Source: Anoxybacillus thermarum (GTDB lineage: Bacteria > Bacillota > Bacilli > Bacillales > Anoxybacillaceae). From it: a stretch of 35,715 bases of DNA. Of the stretch, positions 15,592 through 23,475 are shown one piece after another. Each line of letters starts with the position of its first letter. Position 1 is the first letter of the stretch. The translations under genes were made by a program, and so were the position numbers. The notes beneath the pieces are model-generated. The model was not told the DNA's origin, did not search any database, and worked only from the letters and a program-made list of their open reading frames with translations. The stretch lies in NCBI RefSeq assembly GCF_000836725.1, contig NZ_JXTH01000027.1, positions 1 to 35,715 of the forward strand, written 5' to 3'.

Positions 15592-16959
15592 TTACGAATT
15601 AAATTTTTCCGTCAACTCTTGATTTAAATCATTCAACTGCTCGGCCATTTCAGCAATTTGTGATGCAGCTGATGAAATTTCATCAAACATTTGATGAAAC
15701 TGTGAAATGAGAGAAGTAAACTGATCAATTTTTTTGCTTGTCGATTTCACATCGGCGACGGACTGATCGAAAATATGAATAATGCTTTCGTTTGCCTGAC
15801 GGAATGCGCGCGTTTCCTCGACAATTTGTTGAAACGCATGTTCAAACTTTCGAATCGTTTGTTGCACGACATCGATGTGGTTTTGAATGTAATCAAGTGA
15901 TTGTTCGGTCTGTGTTGCAAGTTTTCGCACTTCATTTGCGACGACCGCAAATCCTTTTCCGTGTTCCCCAGCACGCGCTGCTTCAATATTTGCATTTAAC
16001 GATAAAATGTTTGTTTGATTTGAAATGCTGCGAATCGCATTAACGATTTCTCCGATTTTTCGCGAGCTATCTGTCAGTTCATTCGTCAACGACTTTGTGC
16101 CTTCAATTAGTTTCGCGACACCATCTAATTTCGTTAATGTTTGCTTTACATCATCTTTTCCTTTTTCAACACGTTCCGTCGTTTGAACAGACTGATGCTG
16201 GATGTTTGTCATTTCATTTAACATATCTTGGACGTTTTTTTGTACTTCAAAAATAGAAGCGGTCGTTTCTTCCGCGCTTGATGCAAGCGTTGTAGACGAT
16301 TCTGTTAACCGATGTTGCAATTCTGCAATTTCGTTTAATTTCATCATAGACGATGTATACGATTCAATATACGTTTCAATCGCAATTTGCATATCAAAAG
16401 AACAAAGCTTGTTGAACGAACGATATACGGCTGTTGCCTCCATCGGAGGTAACTCCTCCATGAGTATGCGAAGGACTTCATTTTGAATAATTGCATAAGC
16501 GCCTAAATACCATTCAGGAAATAATCCGATGCGGTTATGGACGTTACCGATCACTTTTCGGCGGATCACGTACTGTTCGCCAATTTCTCCGGATACCATA
16601 TCCATTAAATAAGCGCGCAACGTTTGTTTTAAGCGATCGATCGTGGAATGATTGTCAATAATGCGCTTTAAATGAGGCATTTGTCCAACTTGATCGTAAA
16701 ACGCATCCACGATTCGCTCTACATGTTTAGCAAAAAGTGGACGAATTGACGCAAGTCGCTGTACATCTTCCTCGGTTAGCGCGACGAAAGTGACTTGCTG
16801 TTTGCGATCGCTTGAAAGAAGTTGGCGGTAATATGTTGCAACATGTGAAGGTGCAGAAAGATGGGAAGTTGCATCTTCTTTTTCTTTTTGATGCTTTTTG
16901 CGGAACAGTTGAATCGCCCCAGATTCGTTAAAAAGGGCATGAAATGGACATTTTGACAT
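15592..16959 (-). CDS. hemAT: Globin-coupled heme oxygen sensor, HemAT chemoreceptor
   Basis: A 455-residue soluble aerotaxis transducer. The N-terminal sensor globin (about 50-215) has the proximal heme ligand H141 ([12 protein letters not shown]) and Y88 (DAFYDQV), spaced 53 residues apart as are H123 and Y70 of Bacillus subtilis HemAT. The C-terminal half is a methyl-accepting signalling domain with the hairpin tip [20 protein letters not shown] that contacts CheA and CheW. No membrane helix is present. GGAGGG precedes the ATG at 16959. Unlike a stand-alone receptor gene, it is the first gene of a minus-strand operon with an unknown protein, an RsbW-like kinase and a STAS protein. It also has a short N-terminal extension ([10 protein letters not shown]). 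Confidence 0.93.
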   Translation of the reverse strand: MSKCPFHALFNESGAIQLFRKKHQKEKEDATSHLSAPSHVATYYRQLLSSDRKQQVTFVALTEEDVQRLASIRPLFAKHVERIVDAFYDQVGQMPHLKRIIDNHSTIDRLKQTLRAYLMDMVSGEIGEQYVIRRKVIGNVHNRIGLFPEWYLGAYAIIQNEVLRILMEELPPMEATAVYRSFNKLCSFDMQIAIETYIESYTSSMMKLNEIAELQHRLTESSTTLASSAEETTASIFEVQKNVQDMLNEMTNIQHQSVQTTERVEKGKDDVKQTLTKLDGVAKLIEGTKSLTNELTDSSRKIGEIVNAIRSISNQTNILSLNANIEAARAGEHGKGFAVVANEVRKLATQTEQSLDYIQNHIDVVQQTIRKFEHAFQQIVEETRAFRQANESIIHIFDQSVADVKSTSKKIDQFTSLISQFHQMFDEISSAASQIAEMAEQLNDLNQELTEKFNS

Positions 16960-16996
16960 CGTATTCCCTCCATTATTTATAAAAATCCCCTAGAAT

Positions 16997-17005
16997 ATTA
17001 TATCA
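16997..17005 (-). promoter_or_regulatory. Extended -10 promoter ahead of hemAT
   Basis: On the minus strand TGATATAAT, a perfect -10 with the TG extension, about 38 bases before the hemAT start codon. The -35 region is poor. No sigma-D motif was found, although hemAT is in the motility regulon in Bacillus subtilis. Confidence 0.45.
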
Positions 17006-17149
17006 TGTGCCACAAAAATAAGAAGGAAAATTTTTATTTTATTTCCGAGGGAAGCGCAAAAAATGACAAAGTTTTCCCTTCTTGTCGAATGAAAAAGAAT
17101 GAAGTAGAATGTACATTTGTGAACAATATAAACCATGGAGAGAGAAGCG

Positions 17150-17245
17150 ATGAGCAAAAAAATTTTATATTTATTTTTTGTTTTAATCGGAGCTACAGTC
17201 GTTATTTTTGCGAATATGAAACATAACATTTATACGTTCATGTAA
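17150..17245 (+). CDS. Predicted 31-residue single-helix membrane peptide
   Basis: ATG to TAA, preceded by GGAGAGAG at a good distance. The peptide has a short positive start (MSKK), one hydrophobic helix (ILYLFFVLIGATVVIFA) and a short basic/aromatic tail, the make-up of a small inner-membrane protein. It lies in the otherwise gene-free stretch of about 370 bases between hemAT and cotD. The function is unknown. A sporulation link is possible because cotD follows, but no promoter was recognised for it. Confidence 0.5.
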   Translation: MSKKILYLFFVLIGATVVIFANMKHNIYTFM

Positions 17246-17264
17246 AATAGGTATTTCCATTAGT

Positions 17265-17292
17265 ACATGTATCCCCCTTCCTACATACGCTA
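17265..17292 (+). promoter_or_regulatory. Sigma-K promoter of cotD
   Basis: AC at 17265-17266, 17 bases, then CATACGCTA at 17284-17292, matching the late mother-cell pattern AC-N16/17-CATAnnnTA. It lies about 40 bases before the cotD start, which fits a spore coat gene. Confidence 0.65.
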
Positions 17293-17331
17293 GAAGTGTA
17301 ACAAACTTTAATGCGAAAGGGGTTATGAAAT

Positions 17332-17565
17332 ATGCATTGTCGTCCAAATATGATGCCGGCGATCGTTCATCCAACAAAATGTTGTACACAACATCAAATG
17401 CAAACAACGATTGTGCCGCACATTCATCCGTCGCATACGACATATGTGAATCACCATATGTTCCAGCATCAGCATTATTTTCCGCATACACAATCTGTTG
17501 TGAACGATGTATCGCACCAACATGTTGTTTGTCCAGGTCCTGTTCCGTTTCCACGACCATTTTAA
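17332..17565 (+). CDS. cotD: Spore coat protein CotD
   Basis: A 77-residue inner coat protein, rich in histidine, proline and methionine, with a Cys pair near the start (PTKCCTQHQ) and a C-terminal VVCPGPVPFPRPF. The HPSHTTYVNHHMFQHQHYFPH centre is characteristic of CotD. It is made late in the mother cell and assembled around the spore; the sigma-K promoter upstream agrees. GAAAGGGG precedes the ATG, and a terminator follows the stop directly. Its place next to gpsB and rnpB is as in Bacillus. Confidence 0.9.
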   Translation: MHCRPNMMPAIVHPTKCCTQHQMQTTIVPHIHPSHTTYVNHHMFQHQHYFPHTQSVVNDVSHQHVVCPGPVPFPRPF

Positions 17566-17592
17566 CCGAAGGCAATTCGCCTTCGGTTTTTT
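17564..17592 (+). terminator. Terminator of cotD
   Basis: AACCGAAGGC / GCCTTCGGTT stem (10 pairs), 5-base loop, T-run. It starts inside the stop codon. Confidence 0.85.
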
Positions 17593-17627
17593 GTCGAAAA
17601 AAAGACGAAGTTTGTGAAAATGAGAAA

Positions 17628-17656
17628 TTGACAACGACAGCTTTTTTTGAAAGAAT
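17628..17656 (+). promoter_or_regulatory. Sigma-A promoter of gpsB
   Basis: TTGACA at 17628-17633, 17-base spacer, AAGAAT at 17651-17656. It is 34 bases before the gpsB start codon. Confidence 0.5.
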
Positions 17657-17689
17657 AGGTGTAGACATGGATAATTGAGGTGAGCAAAC

Positions 17690-17986
17690 GTGCTTTCAGA
17701 TCGCATCAACTTAACAGCAAAAGACATTCTTGAAAAAGAGTTTAAAATAAGCATGCGTGGATATAATCAAGATGAAGTGGATCGCTTTCTTGATTTAGTT
17801 ATTAAAGACTATGAAACATTTCATCAAATGATTGAACAATTACAACAAGAAAATACACGTCTAAAAAGCCAATTGCAGGAGGCGCAAAAACGTCAGCCAT
17901 CTCAATCAGGAACGACGAATTTTGATATTTTACAACGTCTTTCTAATTTAGAAAAACATGTTTTTGGCAACAAACTTTACGAATAA
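17690..17986 (+). CDS. gpsB: Cell division/elongation regulator GpsB
   Basis: A 98-residue DivIVA-related protein that moves penicillin-binding protein 1 between side wall and septum. The start is a GTG with GAGGTGAG ahead. The N-terminal membrane/PBP-binding part is conserved ([34 protein letters not shown]; residues about 7-40). A coiled coil ([18 protein letters not shown]) and a short C-terminal helix that forms the hexamer ([14 protein letters not shown]) follow. rnpB lies immediately downstream, the usual Bacillus order. Confidence 0.96.
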   Translation: MLSDRINLTAKDILEKEFKISMRGYNQDEVDRFLDLVIKDYETFHQMIEQLQQENTRLKSQLQEAQKRQPSQSGTTNFDILQRLSNLEKHVFGNKLYE

Positions 17987-18004
17987 ATGATCCAACCTTT
18001 TCTA

Positions 18005-18033
18005 TTGATTTGGCTTATCGTTTCGGATATACT
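18005..18033 (+). promoter_or_regulatory. Sigma-A promoter of rnpB
   Basis: TTGATT at 18005-18010, exact 17-base spacer, TATACT at 18028-18033, giving a start near 18040 just before the P1 helix of RNase P RNA. Confidence 0.75.
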
Positions 18034-18045
18034 AACATATGCTTA

Positions 18046-18457
18046 CATGAATCATGTTCGGGTAATCGCTGCGATGTGTATGCATCGTAGAGGAAAGTCC
18101 ATGCTCGCACGGTGCTGAGATGCCCGTAGTGTTCGTGCCTAGCGAATGCATAAGCTAGGGCAGTCTGGCGATCAGCTGGGCTGACGGCGGGGAAAGAGCC
18201 TACGTCCGTAACGGATATGGCTCGATTACCTTTAAAGTGCCACAGTGACGTAGTCTTGCTGGAAACGGCAAGAGTGGAACGCGGTAAACCCCACGAGCGA
18301 GAAACCCAAATGATGGTAGGGGCACCTTCTCGAAGGAAATGAACGGAGAGAAGGACAGGCGTAAGCCTGTAGATAGATGATTACCGCCGAAGTACGAGGC
18401 GCAAGCCGTTTGCAGTACGACGGAACAGAACATGGCTTACAGAACATGGTTCATGGC
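18046..18457 (+). ncRNA. rnpB: RNase P RNA, Bacillus type B
   Basis: The catalytic RNA that trims tRNA 5' ends. Universal segments are seen in order: GTTCGGGTAATCGCTGC, GAGGAAAGTCCATGCTCGCA near 18090, GTGCCACAGTGACG near 18236, GGAACGCGGTAAACCCC near 18280, GCGAGAAACCCAAAT near 18297, GTAGATAGATGATTACCGCC near 18369 and ACAGAACATGGCTTACAGAA near 18424. The ends pair as P1 (CATGAATCATGTT with AACATGGTTCATG). The lineage-specific P10.1 and P15.1 regions make it type B. Ends are estimated to within a few bases. Confidence 0.97.
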
Positions 18458-18460
18458 ATG

Positions 18461-18490
18461 ACTCTCCTGCACAACGTCAGGGGAGTTTTT
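18461..18490 (+). terminator. Terminator of rnpB
   Basis: ACTCTCCTG / CAGGGGAGT stem (one G-U pair), 8-base loop, TTTTT. Four bases beyond the mature RNA. Confidence 0.75.
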
Positions 18491-18523
18491 GTTTTTCGGG
18501 GAAATATGAGGGGAGAGTCTGAT

Positions 18524-20233
18524 GTGAACAAAAAGTTGTCATCTTTGTTTGAAACAGATACATTTTTATCTATTGCCCATACCTTCATTCAAGAGGCAGA
18601 TGAAGGAATGATTGTGACGGATGGGCAAGGGCGTATTTTATTAGCAAATCCCGCCTTTGAAACAGTGACGGGTTATACACAAGAAGAGGTGTTAGGGAAA
18701 AAACCGAACATTCTCCGTTCCGGTTTACATGATCAGAAGTTTTATGAAAACATGTGGGAAACGTTGCACGATCATGGAGTTTGGAAAGGGGAAATTTGGA
18801 ATAAACGAAAAAACGGCGAACTGTTTGTCGAATGGCTGACGATTAAAGCCGTTTACGATGCTGCTGGAGTCCCAACGCATTATGTTGCGATTTTTTCAGA
18901 TGTGACGCAGCATAAACGAACGATGGAACAATTAGCGCGGTTATCAAATTATGATGTATTAACAAACGTTCCAAATCGCCAATTATTTGCGAAACGTCTG
19001 CAACATTTACTTGATGTAGCTCGGCGTTACAAACAGCAATTAGCCATTTTGTTTTTCGATTTAGATCGATTTAAGTATATTAATGATGAACTCGGTCATT
19101 ATAGCGGAGACATACTATTGAAAAAAGTGGCTAATCGTTTAAAAAAGTTACTGCGCACGAAAGATACGCTTGCACGTATTGGGGGGGACGAATTTGTCGT
19201 CATTTTGCCTAAACTAAAAGATGTGCAAGAAGCAATAACAATCGCAGAACAAATGATTGAGGCGCTTCAAGCTCCATTTATGCTGAATGGAAAAGACGTA
19301 TACATTTCAGCAAGCATTGGGATCAGCATGTACCCAAACGATGGGGATGATGGAGAGACGTTGTTGCGCCGAGCGGATCGCGCGATGCAACAGGCGAAAG
19401 AAAGCGGGCGAAATCGTTTTGAATTATATACGGCTAAATTGGATTATCAAAGCGAAGTTGTGACGTTAGAAAATTATTTACGAAAAGCGCTGGAACGAAA
19501 TGAGTTATTCATTTGTTATCAGCCAGTCGTGAATATGAAAACGAAAAAAATTGAAGCGCTTGAGGCGTTAATACGTTGGAAGCAACCAGACATCGGGTTC
19601 GTCTCGCCAGCGCAATTTATTCCATTAGCAGAAGAAACGGGGCTGATCGTTCCAATCACGAAATGGCTATTAAAACAAGCGTGCATACATATAAAAGCGA
19701 TCCACCAATTCGCCCCGCATATGAAGATAGCGATAAATATTTCTGCTGTACATTTCCAACAAGACGATTTTGTCGAGCAATTATCGGCGATTGCGAAAAA
19801 AAACGATGTGCATCCACGCTTTTTTAAATTAGAACTGACGGAAAGTACGATTATGCCAAACGCTGAAGAGTCTGTTCAAAAACTCGTACAGCTTAAACAA
19901 TGCGGCTTTAAACTAGCCATTGATGACTTTGGGACAGGTTTTTCTTCATTAAGTTATTTGCATCGCTTTCCAATCGACATTTTAAAAATTGATCAATCGT
20001 TTATTCGTCGCCTATCTTTATATAGCGATGATGCAACGATCGTATCAACGATTATTATGATGGCGCATCATTTACATTTGTCTGTTGTCGCGGAAGGGGT
20101 CGAGACGGGGCAACAATATGAGTTTTTAACCCAACAGCAATGTGATATGGCACAAGGATATTACATCGCTAAACCGATGCAAATAGATGAAGTGCAACGA
20201 TTTATTCAGGAATGGGATGCTATACATGAATGA
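18524..20233 (+). CDS. PAS-GGDEF-EAL cyclic-di-GMP protein
   Basis: A 569-residue protein. GTG 18524 is chosen because GAGGGGAG lies eight bases upstream; the frame continues back into rnpB and cannot start there. A PAS domain (about 15-140: DEGMIVTDGQGRILLANPAF, TGYTQEEVLGKKPNILRSG, then a PAC segment) is followed by GGDEF (G220-F224, with the canonical DLDRFKYINDELGHYSGD) and EAL (E347-A-L, then ELTEST, DDFGTGFSSL, VAEGVE). Both catalytic sites look intact. No transmembrane segment. No strong promoter of its own is seen between the rnpB terminator and the start, so read-through from rnpB is possible. The second protein of this design in the window has two PAS-like regions. Confidence 0.87.
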   Translation: MNKKLSSLFETDTFLSIAHTFIQEADEGMIVTDGQGRILLANPAFETVTGYTQEEVLGKKPNILRSGLHDQKFYENMWETLHDHGVWKGEIWNKRKNGELFVEWLTIKAVYDAAGVPTHYVAIFSDVTQHKRTMEQLARLSNYDVLTNVPNRQLFAKRLQHLLDVARRYKQQLAILFFDLDRFKYINDELGHYSGDILLKKVANRLKKLLRTKDTLARIGGDEFVVILPKLKDVQEAITIAEQMIEALQAPFMLNGKDVYISASIGISMYPNDGDDGETLLRRADRAMQQAKESGRNRFELYTAKLDYQSEVVTLENYLRKALERNELFICYQPVVNMKTKKIEALEALIRWKQPDIGFVSPAQFIPLAEETGLIVPITKWLLKQACIHIKAIHQFAPHMKIAINISAVHFQQDDFVEQLSAIAKKNDVHPRFFKLELTESTIMPNAEESVQKLVQLKQCGFKLAIDDFGTGFSSLSYLHRFPIDILKIDQSFIRRLSLYSDDATIVSTIIMMAHHLHLSVVAEGVETGQQYEFLTQQQCDMAQGYYIAKPMQIDEVQRFIQEWDAIHE

Positions 20234-20246
20234 AAGGTGAAAACAT

Positions 20247-21398
20247 ATGGGACAAATAACATTCATTGCTACTGCGGCGATGGGGCTTGAATCGATCGTT
20301 GCAGATGAAGTGCGCGCGCTCGGCTATGACTGTGAAGTGGAAAATGGGAAAGTGACATTTGTTGCAGATGAGCGAGCGATTTGTCGCACGAACTTATGGC
20401 TTCGCACAGCCGATCGTGTAAAAATCAAAGTAGGCGAATTTCCGGCGACAACGTTTGATGAGTTGTTTGAACAAACAAAAGCGTTACCATGGGCGCAATT
20501 TTTGCCGATTGATGCCCAATTCCCTGTTGTCGGAAAATCCGTCAAATCAAAATTGTTTAGCGTATCCGATTGTCAAGCAATCGTAAAAAAAGCGATTGTT
20601 GAACATTTAAAACAACATTATCGCATTTCTTGGTTTGAGGAAACAGGTGCATTATTTCGTATTGAAGTAGCTTTACATAAAGATATCGCTACATTAACGA
20701 TCGATACGAGTGGAGCAGGATTGCATAAAAGAGGATATCGCGTCAAACAAGGGGAAGCGCCATTAAAGGAAACATTAGCGGCAGCGCTCGTTCAATTAAC
20801 GAATTGGACGCCAGATCGCCCGTTTGTTGATCCATTTTGTGGATCAGGAACGATCGCAATTGAAGCAGCGTTAATCGGGCAAAATATCGCACCGGGATTC
20901 AATCGCGAGTTTGTATGTGAGCAATGGAATTGGATCCCATCTCGCTTATGGGACGAAGCAAGGGAAGAGGCGGAAGATGTAGCGCGTTATGACCAACCGT
21001 TGCATATTGTCGGATTTGATATTGATCATCGCATGGTCGATATGGCGAAAATAAATGCACAAGAAGCTGGATTAGCAGATTTAATTACATTTAAACAAAT
21101 GCAAGTAAAAGATTTTCGGACGAAAGATGAATACGGCGTCATCGTCGGCAATCCGCCCTATAGTGAGCGATTAGGAGAAAAAGAAGAAGTGGAACAATTG
21201 TATCGAGAAATGGGAAAAACATTTGCAGCTCTCGATACGTGGTCGATCTATATGCTAACATCTCACCGTCAATTTGAGCAATTGTATGGTAGACGTGCAA
21301 CAAAACGACGGAAATTGTTCAACGGTTTTATTGAAACACAATATTACCAATTTTGGGGACCTCGTCCACCACGTTCGTATGAAAAGCTGTCTCGATGA
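20247..21398 (+). CDS. ypsC: rRNA large-subunit methyltransferase (RlmL-type, YpsC)
   Basis: A 383-residue SAM-dependent methyltransferase. An N-terminal THUMP RNA-binding region (about 40-155) precedes a Rossmann domain with the SAM loop DPFCGSGTIAIEAA and the adenine/guanine N2-type catalytic motif NPPYSERLG. This is the YpsC/RlmL N-terminal-half architecture, which methylates a guanine in 23S rRNA; the Bacillus homologue lacks the second methyltransferase of E. coli RlmKL, as here. AAAGGTGA precedes the ATG. It is 13 bases after the GGDEF-EAL gene and probably co-transcribed with it. Confidence 0.9.
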   Translation: MGQITFIATAAMGLESIVADEVRALGYDCEVENGKVTFVADERAICRTNLWLRTADRVKIKVGEFPATTFDELFEQTKALPWAQFLPIDAQFPVVGKSVKSKLFSVSDCQAIVKKAIVEHLKQHYRISWFEETGALFRIEVALHKDIATLTIDTSGAGLHKRGYRVKQGEAPLKETLAAALVQLTNWTPDRPFVDPFCGSGTIAIEAALIGQNIAPGFNREFVCEQWNWIPSRLWDEAREEAEDVARYDQPLHIVGFDIDHRMVDMAKINAQEAGLADLITFKQMQVKDFRTKDEYGVIVGNPPYSERLGEKEEVEQLYREMGKTFAALDTWSIYMLTSHRQFEQLYGRRATKRRKLFNGFIETQYYQFWGPRPPRSYEKLSR

Positions 21399-21406
21399 CA
21401 GCTTTT
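21382..21406 (+). terminator. Terminator after ypsC
   Basis: AAAAGCTGTC / GACAGCTTTT stem (10 pairs), TCGAT loop, T-run. The stop codon lies in it. Confidence 0.85.
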
Positions 21407-21494
21407 TCTTTTCAACTTCATTGACTTCTTTCTTTTTTTGATCGATAATTAATGTTTGTGTACTTCGTTTAAATTGATGGAGGAGCTAAAAAAT

Positions 21495-23423
21495 ATGAGC
21501 AAATATCCGTTTACATTAAACAAAAACGAAAACTTTTTTGATAAACTAAACGAATGGATTGGGGACGTTTTTTACGACATTTTACCTGAAGCAGGGTTTG
21601 AATTGCGCGATGAACAAATCTTCATGGCATTTCAACTTGAGCGGGCATTTAAAGAGAAAAAAGTAATGTTCGCTGAGGCGGGTGTAGGGACAGGAAAAAC
21701 GATCGTATATTTACTTTATGCTATTTGCTATGCACGTTATATCGGAAAGCCTGCGATTATTGCTTGCGCAGACGAAACGTTAATTGAACAGCTTGTAAAA
21801 AAAGAAGGAGATATTGCGAAAATTTCGCGCGTTTTAAACATGGACATTGATGTTCGACTAGCCAAATCGCCCGATCAATATTTATGTTTAAACAAATTAG
21901 ACGAAGTATTAATGACGGAAGAAGAGGAGTTGTACGAGCGAATTTTTGATGAATTGCCTCCTTTTGTTCATGATCATGCTCCACTTCAAACGTTTTATCA
22001 TTACGGTGATCGAAAAGACTATGCTCATTTAAGTGATGAACAATGGTCAAAAATCGCTTGGGATCCGTTTCAAGACTGTTTAGCATGCGAAAAACGTCAT
22101 CGCTGTGGTCAAACGTTATCGCGCGATTATTATCGGAAAGCAGCGGATTTAATTATTTGTTCGCACGATTTTTACATGGAACATATTTGGACGTATGAAG
22201 CGCGGAAGCGTGAGGGGCAGCTTCCTCTTTTGCCTGAAGCGAGCTGTGTCATTTTTGACGAAGGGCATTTATTAGAGTTTGCGGCGCAAAAAGCGTTAAC
22301 GTATCGTATGAAAGAAACAACGCTAGAGACGTTGCTTTCTCGTTTATTAGAAAATGATATTCGTGAACAATTAGCTTATTTAATTGAAGATACATTAGAA
22401 CTTAGTGTACGTTTTTTTGATGAATTAATGAATCATGCGAAAGCTGTATCGGGATCGAATCGTCAAGAATTGACGTTTACTCCATCCCTTTTGCAACTTG
22501 CGCAAACTTTACAAACGAAAGTTGAGCAAATTGGCGATGAACTTGTCTTTGAAAGTGAGACGTACACGATTGATCATTATCAATTAAAAGTTGTGGACGA
22601 ATATCTAGATCAAATTCATCACTCTTTACACTTATTTGTTCACAATCGAGATGCGATTACATGGCTTGAATCGTCGCTCGACGGCAATACGCTTGTCATT
22701 ATGCCAAGAACGGTACAAGAAGTGTTGCGTGAAAAAGTATTTTCTAAACGCATGCCATTTATTTTTTCGTCTGCCACACTATCAAATGAAAAATCATTTG
22801 ATTATATGGCAAAAAGTCTAGGAATTGACGAATATATATCGTTTCATGTCGATTCCCCATTTGACTATGATGAACAAATGACAATTTACATGCCAATATT
22901 TGAAAAGAACGAACGTATATTTGAAGAAAAATATAAGTATGCCTTAGAAAAAATACGCGAAACGAATGGGCGTGCTCTCGTATTGTTCCCAACGCGTGAA
23001 CAATTGAATGAATTTAAAGCTCGCGCCAAACGTGAAGAACAATTTACTTTCTTATTTGAAGGGGATCAAGAAATTAGCGAGCTTGTTTCTCGTTTTCAAA
23101 ACGAAGAAGAAACGATTTTATGTGCCCAACATTTATGGGAAGGATTGGATATTCCAGGCCCTTCATTAAGCAACGTGATTATTTGGGCGCTTCCTTATCC
23201 TCCAGATGACCCTGTTTTTCAGGCGAAGCGAAAACAAACGGACAATCCGTTTTGGGAAGTTGATGTTCCGTATATGATTTTACGATTGCGACAAGGGGTC
23301 GGGCGCCTTATTCGTCAACGAGATGATCGCGGAATCGTATGTATTTTTGTAACAGATGATGAACCGATGCAAGTGATCGAGGCGATCAAACGTGTATTAC
23401 CGACAGATGTACAACAAAAATAA
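21495..23423 (+). CDS. ypvA: DinG/XPD-family ATP-dependent helicase (YpvA)
   Basis: A 642-residue superfamily 2 helicase. ATG 21495 has GGAGGAG nine bases upstream, better than the frame's earlier start at 21456. Walker A is AGVGTGKT (K68). The iron-sulfur cluster cysteines typical of the XPD/DinG group appear as one Cys in QYLCLNK and then C-x2-C-x5-C in DCLACEKRHRCGQ. Walker B is FDEGHLL, and motif VI is RQGVGRLIRQRDDRG. A role in DNA repair or handling of unusual DNA structures is inferred from the family. No exonuclease domain is fused, unlike DinG proteins of some Firmicutes. Confidence 0.9.
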   Translation: MSKYPFTLNKNENFFDKLNEWIGDVFYDILPEAGFELRDEQIFMAFQLERAFKEKKVMFAEAGVGTGKTIVYLLYAICYARYIGKPAIIACADETLIEQLVKKEGDIAKISRVLNMDIDVRLAKSPDQYLCLNKLDEVLMTEEEELYERIFDELPPFVHDHAPLQTFYHYGDRKDYAHLSDEQWSKIAWDPFQDCLACEKRHRCGQTLSRDYYRKAADLIICSHDFYMEHIWTYEARKREGQLPLLPEASCVIFDEGHLLEFAAQKALTYRMKETTLETLLSRLLENDIREQLAYLIEDTLELSVRFFDELMNHAKAVSGSNRQELTFTPSLLQLAQTLQTKVEQIGDELVFESETYTIDHYQLKVVDEYLDQIHHSLHLFVHNRDAITWLESSLDGNTLVIMPRTVQEVLREKVFSKRMPFIFSSATLSNEKSFDYMAKSLGIDEYISFHVDSPFDYDEQMTIYMPIFEKNERIFEEKYKYALEKIRETNGRALVLFPTREQLNEFKARAKREEQFTFLFEGDQEISELVSRFQNEEETILCAQHLWEGLDIPGPSLSNVIIWALPYPPDDPVFQAKRKQTDNPFWEVDVPYMILRLRQGVGRLIRQRDDRGIVCIFVTDDEPMQVIEAIKRVLPTDVQQK

Positions 23424-23475
23424 AGGAATCATTGTAAGTATTGTAGAATAACAAATATAGAATGGAGGGAAGAAG

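Noticed and set aside
17323-17754. Minus- and plus-strand frames overlapping cotD
   Set aside because: They overlap cotD and its terminator, and run into gpsB; only the CotD frame has a ribosome binding site, a sigma-K promoter and family residues.
18200-18447. Open frames on the minus strand and the start of a plus-strand frame within 18046-18460
   Set aside because: They lie inside the RNase P RNA, whose conserved segments explain the sequence.
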